Shown here piece after piece: positions 1 to 8,091 of a stretch of DNA of 64,000 nt. Every line of letters starts with the position of its first letter. Position 1 is the stretch's first letter. Location of the stretch: positions 1,178,001-1,242,000 of the forward strand of contig JBAOIG010000005.1 in the NCBI GenBank assembly GCA_037045155.1, given 5' to 3'. The notes below the pieces were generated by a model that searched no databases, was not told the origin of the DNA, and was given only the letters and a program-made list of their open reading frames with translations. The stretch is from Thermomicrobiales bacterium. Lineage in GTDB: Bacteria; Chloroflexota; Chloroflexia; Thermomicrobiales; CFX8. The position numbers were made by a program, and so were the translations under genes.

Positions 1-489
1 GCCCAGCGCCTGCGCCGCGCGGGCGAACCCGTAGACGGTCGCGTTCGGGTCGGCGTAGCCAGAGCCCGGCTCCCAGGCGACGACATCGACGTCGTCGAGA
101 TAGAGCGAGGGGTCGAGCTCGCGGGCGTCGGCAGCGCTGATGAGCCGGGTGTCGACGCCGGCCTCCTGCTGCATCGCCAGGTTGGCCTCCAGGTCGGCGC
201 GCTGCTCGCGAGCGACGAAGACGAGTAGGCCGATCGGCCGGAACCCGCAATCTCCACCGATGAGATCGCTCCAGTTGCGGAAGTAGTCGAGGCTGACGCG
301 AGCCAGGCGTGTCTCCGGCTCGTTGGTGTAGTGCATCCGCACCAGCGCGCCGCTCTTGCCGCTCGCGCCGGCCGCCAGATGGTCGCGCTCGACGACGACG
401 ATCTTGCCGGCCCCCGCCTTCGCCAGGTGGTACGCCGTGCTCATCCCGTTCACCCCTGCGCCAACAACCACGATATCCGCTGTCTGCAT
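1..489 (-). CDS. FAD-dependent oxidoreductase (DAO family), partial
   Basis: The first 163 codons of a flavoprotein that runs off the left edge. The N-terminus holds a Rossmann dinucleotide-binding signature (VVVGAGVNGMSTAYHLAKAG) followed by an acidic residue ending the second strand (VVVERD), as in the DAO family that includes glycine, sarcosine and D-amino-acid oxidases. The stretch ASGKSGALVRMHYTNEPET resembles the FAD-contact loop of sarcosine oxidase beta-like proteins. Translation reads without interruption from an ATG with a GGAGGGAGG box about 4 nt upstream. The substrate cannot be named from this fragment. Confidence 0.85.
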   Translation of the reverse strand, partial: MQTADIVVVGAGVNGMSTAYHLAKAGAGKIVVVERDHLAAGASGKSGALVRMHYTNEPETRLARVSLDYFRNWSDLIGGDCGFRPIGLLVFVAREQRADLEANLAMQQEAGVDTRLISAADARELDPSLYLDDVDVVAWEPGSGYADPNATVYGFARAAQALG

Positions 490-899
490 GCTGCCTCCCT
501 CCGGCTACGGCGCAGATGATAGCCGAACGGGGGGACGAGGGACGAGGAGCCAAGGTTCGTACGGACAGGACCCGGCCTGTCCACGCCGTGAGGCGTCACC
601 CACCCGTTGATTGCCCACCATGCCAGGCAGGGATGTATCGTCCCGATTCCCGATTCCCGATCCGTAAGGGATTGGGAATTGGGAATGAGCGTGGGGCCAC
701 GTCTGGCGTGTCTGTCGGCCGGCGTTGGGGGTGGCGCCTCACGGCGCGGACAGGCCTATCCCTCATCCCCCGTCCCCCATCCCTCATCCCCCCAATCCCC
801 ATCCCTGACACCCAATGTCCCATTTTTCGGTCCAGATCCCGTTCGAATAGTAGGGGGGTATGCGCTCCCCATCCGGAATCCGGGCGTCGAACAGAAGGG
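490..899. repeat. Intergenic composite palindromic element (family B, copy 1)
   Basis: No gene is supported in this 410-bp gap. It holds a GGACAGGacccggCCTGTCC palindrome near 563, an inverted repeat of the GATTCCC...GGGAATTGGGAAT type at about 645-686, a GTCTGGC/GTCGGCCGG segment, a second GGACAGGCCT block near 748, and a run of CCCCCGTCCCCCATCC type at about 757-805. The same modules in the same order lie upstream of metG (about 2942-3120), which marks this as a dispersed composite element. Open frames across it are repeat-derived. Confidence 0.7.
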
Positions 900-2780
900 A
901 TGGCTGACGTGACAAGCTGGGAACCGCCGCGTATGTCTGACGAGGACATCGAGTTTCTGGTCGGCTTCGATGATGACGGGCTGGCGCAGCCGACAGGGCC
1001 GGCCCCGTCGCCGCAACCACGAGCGCGTCGGCGCTCGGCGCGGATCGTGCCGCTGGATCTGCGGGCGATCGAGCCGGAGGCAGTGCGCTGGCTGTGGCCG
1101 GGCTGGCTGGCGCGTGGCAAGCTGCATATCCTCGGCGGTCATCCGGGCGATGGCAAGAGCACGCTGGCGATCGCTGTCGCCGCCAATCTCTCCACTGGCG
1201 GAAGCTGGCCGGATGGCGGCCGCGCCCCACTGGGCCGCGCGCTGATCATGCCGGCCGAAGATGGCATTGCCGACACCGTCATCCCCCGCCTGCGCGAGCA
1301 CCATGCCGACACGGCCCGTGTCGCGGTGGCGACGACGATGGACGACGCCGGCCGGGAGCGGCTGATCGACCTCACCCGCGACATCTCCGCGCTGGAGGAG
1401 GTGCTCGTCGCCAATCAGTACGACCTGCTCGTCATCGACCCGTTGACCGGCTATATGCCCGGCTCCGACCGCAACGCCGAGGGCGCCGTGCGCGACATCC
1501 TCACCCCGCTGGCGGCGATGGCTGACCGGACGGGGACGGCGCTGCTGGCAATCATGCACGTCGGCAAGCCCAGCGGGATCAGCCGCCGGCCGCTGCAGCA
1601 GCTCCTCGGCGCGACAGCCTTCGGCGCGGTCGCCCGGCTCGTCTGGATGACTGCGCCGGCCCCCGGCGAGACCGATGGCCCCGAACGCCGGGCGCTGGGC
1701 GTCGTCAAGAGCAACCTGGCCGAGCGCCCACGCGCGCTGGAGTGGAGCCGCGACCGCGACGCCGCCATCCAGTGGCACGGCGATGCCAGCGCGTCGATCG
1801 AAGCCCTCCTGCGTGAGAGTGGCGTCGAGGCGAAGCGCCTGCCCCGCGACGACGCCCGCGAGTTCCTGCTGGACCTGCTGGGAGATGGCGAGCCGCTACT
1901 GGCGACGGACATCCAGGAGGCGGCCAGAGTGGAGGGCATTGCCTGGCGCACCGTGCGTCGCGCCGCCGACGGCCTGCCGATCGCGAAGCGGAAGGTGACG
2001 AACGCTGGACAGGCCCACTACTTCTGGGAGTTGACTCCGACGAGCGTGGCCAGCTTGTCCACTTCCATACCTGAGGGAGTGGACAACCTGGACAACCTCG
2101 TTACGAGAGAGGTCAGCGTGGCCAGCTTGTCCACTTCCATACCTGAGGAAGTGGACAACCTGGACAACCTCGTCACGAGAGAGGCCAGCGTGGCCAGCTT
2201 GTCCACTTCCATACCTGAGGGAGTGGACAACCTGGACAACCTCGTTACCAGAGAGGCCAGCGTGGCCAGCTTGTCCACTTCCATACCTGAGGAAGTGGAC
2301 AAGCTGTCCAACGCCGGAGGCAGCCCAACGCTGGAGAGATCCTTCGCTGCGGCTCAGGATGACAGCGGGACAGGGGGGCTGCCGATCCGGTGGGCCGGTG
2401 GCAATGCCGCCCTCGGGATCGTGATCTCCCCGGCCAGCGAGGACCCCTGGCGTGTTGAGACCACGCCGCCTCCTCCGACGCCGCTGAAGATCCGCGACAT
2501 CCTCAAGATCGAGGATCGCGAGAAGCGTCGCCGGCTCCTGCGGCTGCACCCGGTTTCGACCCGCCAGGCGGCGATCGACTGGTGTCAGCAGCACGCCACC
2601 CGCATGTCGCCCGAGGTTCACTTCGACCTGCTGGCGCTGGAGGTGGACGACACGACCCCGCAGCGCCAAGGTTCACCGCCGCACGCTATCCCCGACCAGG
2701 CGTTCTGCAGCGTCTGTAGCAACCTGCTGCCACTGCCGGCCGACCGCGCCCGCGGCCACCACCTGGGCTGCGTCGCCTGA
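900..2780 (+). CDS. RecA/RepA-like AAA ATPase with tandem-repeat insert
   Basis: A 626-residue P-loop ATPase of the hexameric RepA/AAA_25 type. Walker A (GGHPGDGKST) is at residues 79-88 and the Walker B strand (DLLVIDP) near 174-181; HVGKPSG after it fits the helicase-like core. Such proteins are found as plasmid or phage replicative helicases and in integrated elements. Residues about 383-470 are four 24-residue repeats (VASLSTSIPEGVDNLDNL...) encoded by a 72-bp tandem repeat, and residues about 478-490 (LERSFAAAQDDS) match the right half of the dispersed GTCATTCTGAG element, so intergenic repeat DNA appears to lie in the frame. The C-terminus has a possible zinc site, CSVC followed by HHLGC. 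The ATG at 900 is chosen because upstream in-frame codons lie in repeat DNA. No replication partner gene is adjacent. Confidence 0.75.
   Translation: MADVTSWEPPRMSDEDIEFLVGFDDDGLAQPTGPAPSPQPRARRRSARIVPLDLRAIEPEAVRWLWPGWLARGKLHILGGHPGDGKSTLAIAVAANLSTGGSWPDGGRAPLGRALIMPAEDGIADTVIPRLREHHADTARVAVATTMDDAGRERLIDLTRDISALEEVLVANQYDLLVIDPLTGYMPGSDRNAEGAVRDILTPLAAMADRTGTALLAIMHVGKPSGISRRPLQQLLGATAFGAVARLVWMTAPAPGETDGPERRALGVVKSNLAERPRALEWSRDRDAAIQWHGDASASIEALLRESGVEAKRLPRDDAREFLLDLLGDGEPLLATDIQEAARVEGIAWRTVRRAADGLPIAKRKVTNAGQAHYFWELTPTSVASLSTSIPEGVDNLDNLVTREVSVASLSTSIPEEVDNLDNLVTREASVASLSTSIPEGVDNLDNLVTREASVASLSTSIPEEVDKLSNAGGSPTLERSFAAAQDDSGTGGLPIRWAGGNAALGIVISPASEDPWRVETTPPPPTPLKIRDILKIEDREKRRRLLRLHPVSTRQAAIDWCQQHATRMSPEVHFDLLALEVDDTTPQRQGSPPHAIPDQAFCSVCSNLLPLPADRARGHHLGCVA
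2046..2309 (+). repeat. 72-bp tandem repeat, 3.7 copies, hairpin-forming
   Basis: Units begin at 2046, 2118, 2190 and 2262. Each carries CTTGTCCACTTCC, an 8-nt spacer, then GGRAGTGGACAA, so each can fold into a hairpin. In the fourth copy the arms are a perfect 15 bp (AGCTTGTCCACTTCC against its complement). Every arm contains TTGTCCACT, one base from the TTGTCCACA DnaA box typical of high-GC bacteria. The array stays in frame with the ATPase gene. Confidence 0.9.
2331..2373 (+). repeat. Partial GTCATTCTGAG element inside the ATPase gene
   Basis: GAGATCCTTCGCTGCGGCTCAGGATGACAG is split here only for description: GAGATCCTTC followed by GCTCAGGATGACA. It matches the right half of the elements at 5700-6990 and is read as RSFAAAQDD within the protein. 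Confidence 0.75.
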
Positions 2781-2787
2781 GCGGATT

Positions 2788-2873
2788 GTCATCCTGAGGC
2801 GACAGCCGAAGGATCCGTTCCCTGCCCGTGCGGCTCCAGCGGGGGACGGATTCTTCACTCCGCTCAGAATGAC
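2788..2873. repeat. GTCATTCTGAG palindromic element, single copy
   Basis: The left end GTCATCCTGAGGCGACAGCC and the right end GCTCAGAATGAC are inverted relatives of each other, giving a hairpin of about 86 bp directly after the ATPase stop codon. It may act as a transcription-terminating structure, but no U-tract is seen. Confidence 0.8.
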
Positions 2874-2941
2874 AGAGGGTGGGCGGGGTCGGCTTCCGAG
2901 CTGGCCGGTGTGCCACGTTGGCGTTGACGTTCCATTGAGCG

Positions 2942-3120
2942 TTCTGATTCCCAATTCCTAATCCCTAAGGGATTGGGAATTGGGAATCCGCGTGCGCTCT
3001 CGTCTGGCATGGTCGTGGGCCGACCGGGGGTGGTCGCCTGCGGGCGACGGACAGGCCCGGTCCTGTCCCTACGAACCCGTAACCCCCCGTCCCCCGTCCC
3101 CCGTCCCCCGTCCCCCATCC
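2942..3120. repeat. Composite palindromic element (family B, copy 2)
   Basis: The module order repeats that of the element at 557-805: an inverted repeat around CTAAGGGATTGGGAATTGG, a GTCTGGC...GGGGGTGG segment, a GGACAGGcccggtCCTGTCC palindrome near 3048-3068, then CCCCCGT repeated four times. It lies 80-260 bp upstream of metG, so it may contribute to or insulate the metG promoter. Confidence 0.7.
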
Positions 3121-3198
3121 CTGCGTTCGGCTATCCTTAGCGGTGGCGTCGGGGTTGGCCGGCGTGGTTGCGTCGCGAGATGTAGACGGATAGACGAG

Positions 3199-4962
3199 AT
3201 GAACGAAACGATCGCTGTCTTCGTGGCCTGGCCCTATGTCAATGGCGATCCCCACCTCGGGCACGTCGCCGGCGCATACCTGCCGTCGGATATCTTCGCC
3301 CGCTACCATCGCCTGCGCGGCAACCGCGTCCTGATGGCCTCCGGCAGCGACACCCACGGCACGCCGATCACCATCGGCGCAGAGCGGGCCGGCGTCTCGC
3401 CCCGCGAGTTCTTCGAGCAGTACCACCGGCGCTACATCGCCGCCTGGCAGCAGCTCGGCATCTCGTTCGACCTGTTCACCCACACCGACACCGAGAACCA
3501 CTTCCGCGTCTCGCAGGACATCTTCCGTGACCTCTACGAGAAGGGCCACATCACCCTGCACGCCGTCCAGCAGCTCTTCTGCGAGGTCGACCAGCGCTTC
3601 CTGCCGGATCGCTACGTCGAAGGCACCTGCCCCTTCTGCGGCTACACCAACGCCCGTGGCGACCAGTGCGACAACTGCGGCCACACGCTCGACGCCACCG
3701 ACCTGATCGACCCGCGCTGCAAGCTCTGCGGCAGCACCCCGGTCATCCGCGACACCGAGCACTTCTTCTTCGACCTGCCGGCCTTCGAGAAGCGCCTGCT
3801 CGACTACATCAACACCCAGCACCACTGGCGGCCGAACGTGCAGAACTTCGTCCGCAACTGGCTGCACGAGGGCCTGCTGCCCCGCCCCGTCTCCCGTGAT
3901 ATCGAGTGGGGCATCCCCGTCCCGGTCGAGGGATACGAGCACAAGATCATCTACGTCTGGTTCGAGGCGGTCATCGGCTACCTCTCGGCCAGCATCGAGT
4001 GGGCCGCCAACACCGGCCAGCCCGAGGCCTGGCGCGACTGGTGGAACGACCCCGAGGCGCGCGCCTACCACTTCATCGGCAAGGACAACATCCCCTTCCA
4101 CGCCATCATCTGGCCGGCCGAGCTCATGGCCTACGACCCGGAGCTCGTCCTGCCCTACGACGTCCCCGCCAACGAGTTCCTCAACCTCGAAGGCCGCCAG
4201 TTCAGCACCAGCCGCAACTGGGCCGTCTGGCTGCCCGACTACCTCTCGCGCTACGCCCCCGACCCGCTGCGCTACTACGTCGCCGCCATCGCGCCGGAAA
4301 CGCGCGACAGCGAGTTCACCTGGGCCGGCTATGTCGAGCGCAACAACAACGAGCTCGTCGCCGCCTGGGGCAACCTCGTCAACCGCGTCGTCTCCTTCGC
4401 CCACCGCCACTGGGGCGGCGTCGTCCCGACCCCCGGCGAGCTGGGAGAGCGCGACCGCGAGCTGCTGGCCACGATCGAGGCCGGCTTCACCACCGTCGGC
4501 GACCACTTCGGCCGCGTCGAATTGCGCGAAGGTCTGCGCCAGTCGATGGCGCTGGCCCGCGAGGTGAACCGCTACCTCGATGAGACCGCCCCCTGGTTCG
4601 CAGTGAAGGAGGATAAGGACGCCGCCGCCACCAGCGTCTACGTCGCGCTAAACGCGATCGACTCGCTCAAGCTGCTGCTGGCGCCGGTGCTGCCGTTCAC
4701 CAGCGAGCGCGTCCACCAGTTCCTCGGCTACGACGACTCCCTCTTCGGCGATCTCACCATCACCGAGTATCAGGAGGAGACGCGCAACCACCTGGCGCTG
4801 ACCTACCAGCCGCTGCCCGTCGAGGGCGTCGTTGACCGTTGGAAGCCCAGCAGCCTGCCGGCCGGCCAGACGCTCCGCAAGCCCAGCGTCCTCTTCCAGA
4901 AGCTGGACGAATCGGTTGTCGAGGAAGAGCGCGCCCGCCTGGAGGCTGCCTCAGCCGACTAG
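3199..4962 (+). CDS. metG: Methionyl-tRNA synthetase
   Basis: Charges tRNA(Met) with methionine in the cytoplasm. At 587 residues it has the class I HIGH-type motif HLGH at 19-22 (after NGDP), a zinc-binding knuckle from residue 144 with CPFC, CDNC and CKLC pairs, and the KMSKS-equivalent loop as QFSTSRN at 334-340. The two-knuckle zinc domain and the FSTSRN loop fit the archaeal-type MetRS branch. The first lysine of the usual K(F/M)S motif is glutamine here. The C-terminal OB-fold found in some MetRS proteins is absent. The ATG at 3199 is chosen because the conserved N-terminus (MNETIAVFVAWPYVNG) begins there, and the upstream frame runs through repeat DNA. Its 3' end overlaps the convergent methyltransferase gene by 12 bp. 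Confidence 0.95.
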   Translation: MNETIAVFVAWPYVNGDPHLGHVAGAYLPSDIFARYHRLRGNRVLMASGSDTHGTPITIGAERAGVSPREFFEQYHRRYIAAWQQLGISFDLFTHTDTENHFRVSQDIFRDLYEKGHITLHAVQQLFCEVDQRFLPDRYVEGTCPFCGYTNARGDQCDNCGHTLDATDLIDPRCKLCGSTPVIRDTEHFFFDLPAFEKRLLDYINTQHHWRPNVQNFVRNWLHEGLLPRPVSRDIEWGIPVPVEGYEHKIIYVWFEAVIGYLSASIEWAANTGQPEAWRDWWNDPEARAYHFIGKDNIPFHAIIWPAELMAYDPELVLPYDVPANEFLNLEGRQFSTSRNWAVWLPDYLSRYAPDPLRYYVAAIAPETRDSEFTWAGYVERNNNELVAAWGNLVNRVVSFAHRHWGGVVPTPGELGERDRELLATIEAGFTTVGDHFGRVELREGLRQSMALAREVNRYLDETAPWFAVKEDKDAAATSVYVALNAIDSLKLLLAPVLPFTSERVHQFLGYDDSLFGDLTITEYQEETRNHLALTYQPLPVEGVVDRWKPSSLPAGQTLRKPSVLFQKLDESVVEEERARLEAASAD

Positions 4963-5685
4963 CCCGCGCCGCAGCCGCCGCACCGTCACGACCGTCCCGC
5001 TGTCCTCCGGGTCGTGCCATGGGCCGGTGTGTGTCCGCGAATCCCCGTGCCAGCCGCGTTCGGCCGCCAGCTCGACGAAGCGGCCGGCAACGGCGCGCCC
5101 CGGCTCGGCCAGCCAGAGCAGCCCACCTGGCGACACCAGCCGCGTCAGCAGCTCCAGCAGCGGCTCGACATCGCGCGACTCGTAGAGGACATCGGCAGCC
5201 AGCACGACAGGGAACGGAGGTAGCGCCAGCAGCTCCTCGCCCGGTTCGCGCCAGTTGCAGCGGATAGTGGCCGGCTCGCGCCCCGCGTTCAGCAGCGCGT
5301 TCAGCCGGCACAGCGCCAGCGCCTCCGGGGCGTAGTCCGCGACGGTCAGCACTGCCCCGGCCCGCAGCGCCATCGCTGCCGTGATCCCGATGCCAGAGCC
5401 GAGCTCGAACGTTGGTTGGCCGGCCAGCAGCCCCGGCTCAGCGACGATCTCGTCGGCTAGCGCCACCCCGCTGGGCCAGATCTCCGCCCAGTAGGGCAGG
5501 TTCTGCTCCGGGTCATCCTGCACAGCGTCCAACAGCCGGTCCATGTCGTCCGGCTTGACGATCGCCAGCGTCTCGTCGCACTCCGGCAGCCGCACGGCGA
5601 TATCGCGCGCCTGCATCGCCGCGCCCAGCTCGCGGCGCAGCCCCTCGATCCGCCCCGCCACCCGTCCCCCACTCCCCTCGCTCAT
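4951..5685 (-). CDS. Class I SAM-dependent methyltransferase (METTL21/EFM-like)
   Basis: A 244-residue Rossmann-fold methyltransferase. Motif I is ELGSGIG at residues 94-100, an acidic residue ends the next strand (VADYAP), and ADVLYE at 164-169 resembles the DxLY motif of the lysine methyltransferase family 16 group. The segment NLPYWAEIWPSG is the hallmark (W-E-(I/W)-W-P-S/A-G) of those proteins, which methylate protein lysines or small molecules. The substrate is not deducible. It converges on metG with a 12-bp overlap, so the two genes cannot both be fully transcribed without antisense overlap. Confidence 0.8.
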   Translation of the reverse strand: MSEGSGGRVAGRIEGLRRELGAAMQARDIAVRLPECDETLAIVKPDDMDRLLDAVQDDPEQNLPYWAEIWPSGVALADEIVAEPGLLAGQPTFELGSGIGITAAMALRAGAVLTVADYAPEALALCRLNALLNAGREPATIRCNWREPGEELLALPPFPVVLAADVLYESRDVEPLLELLTRLVSPGGLLWLAEPGRAVAGRFVELAAERGWHGDSRTHTGPWHDPEDSGTVVTVRRLRRGLVG

Positions 5686-5698
5686 CCCGACCCCGCCT

Positions 5699-6990
5699 CT
5701 TTGTCATGCTGAGCCTCAGCGAAGCATCTCCCCCCGCTGGATGCGATCGAACGCAGGAGAGATCCTTCGCGTGCGCGCTCAGGATGACAAGCTAGCGGGC
5801 TGGCTGCCGAACCCTGCCTCTTTGTCATTCACTGCCCGGAGGGCGCCCGCGCAGCCGAAGAATCTCCCCACGCTGGAAACAGTCGAACGCAGGAGAGATC
5901 CTTCACTGCGGTTCAGGATGACAAACCAGCGGGGCCGACAGCCACCCCAGCCCCCGCCTCCTTGTCATTCTGAGGCCGCAGCCGAAGAATCTCCCACTCT
6001 GGATGCACTCGAACACAGGAGAGATCCTTCACTGCGGTTCAGGATGACAAACCAGCGGGCTGGCTGCCGAACCCTGCCTCTTTGTCATTCTGAGGCCGCA
6101 GCCGAAGAATCTCCCCACTCTGGATGCGATCGAACGTGGGGGAGATCCTTCACTGCGGTTCAGGATGACAAGCTAGCGGGCTGGCTGCCGAACCCTGCCT
6201 CTTTGTCATGCTGAGCCTCAGCGAAGAATCTCCCCCGCTGGATGCACTCGAACGCAGGAGAGATCCTTCACTGCGGTTCAGGATGACAATACGCGAGCGT
6301 GGCCGGAGCGGCAGCATCCCCCGCCTCTTTGTCATTCTGAGGCCGCAGCCGAAGAATCTCCCCACGCTGGATGCACTCGAACACAGGAGAGATCCTTCGC
6401 GTGCGCGCTCAGGATGACAAGCTAGCGGGCTGGCTGCCGAACCCCGCCTCCTTGTCATTCTGAGGCCGCAGCCGAAGAATCTCCCCACGCTGGATGCAGT
6501 CGAACGCAGGAGAGATCCTTCGCGTGCGCGTTCAGGATGACAAGCTAGCGGGCTGGCTGCCGAACCCTGCCTCTTTGTCATTCTGAGGCCGCAGCCGAAG
6601 AATCTCCCCACGCTGGATGCACTCGAACGCAGGACGCGAGCGTGGCCGGAGCGGCAGCATCCCCCGCCTCTTTGTCATTCACTGCCCGGAGGGCGCCCGC
6701 GCAGCCGAAGAATCTCCCCCCGCTGGATGCGATCGAACGCAGGAGAGATCCTTCACTGCGGTTCAGGATGACAAGCTAGCGGGCTGGCTGCCGAACCCTG
6801 CCTCCTTGTCATTCTGAGGCCGCAGCCGAAGAATCTCCCCACGCTGGAAACAGTCGAACGCAGGAGAGATCCTTCGCGTGCGCGCTCAGGATGACAAACC
6901 AGCGGGAGTAGCTACCGATCCCCCGCCTCTTTGTCATTCACTGCCCGGAGGGCGCCCGCGCAGCCGAAGAATCCGTCCCCCAATCGGGTC
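5699..6990. repeat. Array of 11 hairpin elements (GTCATTCTGAG family)
   Basis: Eleven head-to-tail units with GTCAT starts near 5703, 5823, 5963, 6083, 6205, 6331, 6453, 6576, 6673, 6807 and 6933; the spacing is mostly 120-126 bp. Each unit has a left end of GTCATTCTGAGGCCGCAGCC type, a variable middle (CTGGATGCACTCGAACGCAG), and a right end such as GAGATCCTTC...CAGGATGACAA, inverted to the left end, giving a hairpin of about 90 bp. A linker of about 30 bp (such as GCTAGCGGGCTGGCTGCCGA) separates units. Left ends come in three versions and right ends in two. Frames in the array read as repeat peptides such as CHSEAAAEESP and should not be annotated as genes. Confidence 0.92.
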
Positions 6991-7011
6991 GTTGAATCGC
7001 CAGCCCCGGGG

Positions 7012-7803
7012 CTACTCCTCGATCGGCTCGTGGTGGTCGTGGTTGGCCGTGCCACGCTTCCAGTGACCGTTGAAGCGCAGCTGCTCCCGCGCGATGCCCC
7101 GTTCGTTGATCAGGTGCCGCCGGATATCGCGCAGCGTCGCCGCCTCGCCGGCCAGCCAGAACGCGCCGTCGCCCTCCGGGAACTCGAGCGCCCGGGTCGC
7201 GTCCAGCTGCAGGCTGGTCGTCCCCGCCTCCGCGCCGTTGCGGTGTGTCCACGTCACCGACACGTCCGCCGCCGAGCGCAGGTCCTGCTCCTCCTCGGGA
7301 GACGCGACCTCGATGATCGCGATCGCCGTCGCGCCGGTCGGCAGCTCCTCAAGCCGCCGGCCGATCGACGGCAGCGCCGTCTCGTCGCCAGCGAAGAAGT
7401 ACCACGGCTCCTCGTCGGAGACGACCCGCGAACCACGCGGCCCCGCCACACCCAGGAAGTCGCCCGGCTTCGCGTTCTCTGCCCACGTCGAGGCCGGCCC
7501 CGACCCGTGGATCACGAAGTCGATCGTCAGCTCGCCCCGCTCCGCGTCGAAGGAGCGCGGCGTGTAGTCGCGGCTCGGCGACCGCTCGACCCCCTCGGCC
7601 ACCGGCCCCATCACCGGCCGCTCGCCCTGCGTCAGAGGAAAGAACACCTTGATATGGTCATCAGCCGCGCCCGAGATGAACCCCTCCAGCTCCGGCCCGC
7701 CAAAGATCGCCCGCACCATCCTCGGCGTAATGCGCTCAACCTGCCGCGCCTCCAGGGTCCTGAACACCAGCGGATACGAAGGCAATAGACGCTCCTCATC
7801 CAT
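7012..7803 (-). CDS. Siderophore-interacting protein (ferric-chelate reductase)
   Basis: A 263-residue flavoprotein of the ViuB/YqjH group, which uses NAD(P)H to reduce ferric siderophore and free the iron in the cytoplasm. The FAD-binding half carries RDYTPRSFD, matching the R-x-Y-T-x-R flavin motif, and then DFVIHGSGPASTWAENAKPGD; the C-terminal SIP half has the AGDETALPSI loop and ends with GHWKRGTANHDHHEPIEE, matching the family GYWR(x)G motif. The ATG at 7803 gives the usual N-terminus; longer in-frame extensions run through repeat DNA. A possible DtxR-type iron box lies about 110-125 bp upstream. No siderophore synthesis or uptake genes are adjacent. Confidence 0.88.
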   Translation of the reverse strand: MDEERLLPSYPLVFRTLEARQVERITPRMVRAIFGGPELEGFISGAADDHIKVFFPLTQGERPVMGPVAEGVERSPSRDYTPRSFDAERGELTIDFVIHGSGPASTWAENAKPGDFLGVAGPRGSRVVSDEEPWYFFAGDETALPSIGRRLEELPTGATAIAIIEVASPEEEQDLRSAADVSVTWTHRNGAEAGTTSLQLDATRALEFPEGDGAFWLAGEAATLRDIRRHLINERGIAREQLRFNGHWKRGTANHDHHEPIEE

Positions 7804-7912
7804 ACACACAACGCGGCCAGCACAGCCCGGCCGCGAATCTGTTGACTCTCGCGGAAAAAGCGCGATATGCACCCTTCCCTGATGAGCATGACTAAACCCG
7901 AGTATGATAGTC

Positions 7913-7929
7913 GGGATTAGCCTACCTGA
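7913..7929 (-). promoter_or_regulatory. Possible DtxR/IdeR-type iron box
   Basis: On the minus strand the sequence reads TCAGGTAGGCTAATCCC, sharing the AGG and TAGGCTAA blocks of the IdeR box TTAGGTTAGGCTAACCTAA with one base missing. It sits just upstream of a minus-strand TATCAT hexamer (7904-7909) and ahead of the siderophore-interacting gene. Fit to the consensus is partial. Confidence 0.35.
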
Positions 7930-7980
7930 TGAGCGCATCGCTGACAAGGCTGCCGCCCCTGCTCCACCCGAACACGCCCA

Positions 7981-8022
7981 TTCCTGATTCCCGGTCCTTA
8001 TAGGATCGGGAATCGGGAATCC
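7981..8022. repeat. GATTCCCG/CGGGAATC inverted repeat (family B module)
   Basis: ATTCCTGATTCCCGGTCC faces GGATCGGGAATCGGGAAT across TTATA. It is the same inverted-repeat module as near 645-686 and 2945-2990, here without the other modules. Confidence 0.7.
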
Positions 8023-8052
8023 GACCGACGGAGTCATTCCGTGTGCGCGATC

Positions 8053-8072
8053 GTGTGCTATGCTCAGCACAC
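8053..8072. promoter_or_regulatory. Candidate toxin-antitoxin operator/promoter
   Basis: GTGTGCT and AGCACAC form a perfect 7-bp inverted repeat around ATGCTC, and TGCTATGCT within it resembles an extended -10 element. It lies 20-39 bp before the antitoxin start, where an RHH antitoxin would autorepress. Confidence 0.5.
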
Positions 8073-8091
8073 ACAGATCAGGGAGGCCCGC

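Noticed and set aside
2965..4506. A 513-codon frame antisense to metG
   Set aside because: High-GC shadow of metG; no motif and no start signal.
5543..6611. Open frames of 150-220 codons in both strands of the repeat array
   Set aside because: They encode only repeat peptides (CHSEAAAEES, RSFTAVQDD types) and have no ribosome sites.
5699..6990. Regularly spaced repeats looking like a CRISPR array
   Set aside because: The units are large inverted repeats of about 120 bp with near-identical linkers, not short repeats with unique spacers, and no cas gene is present.
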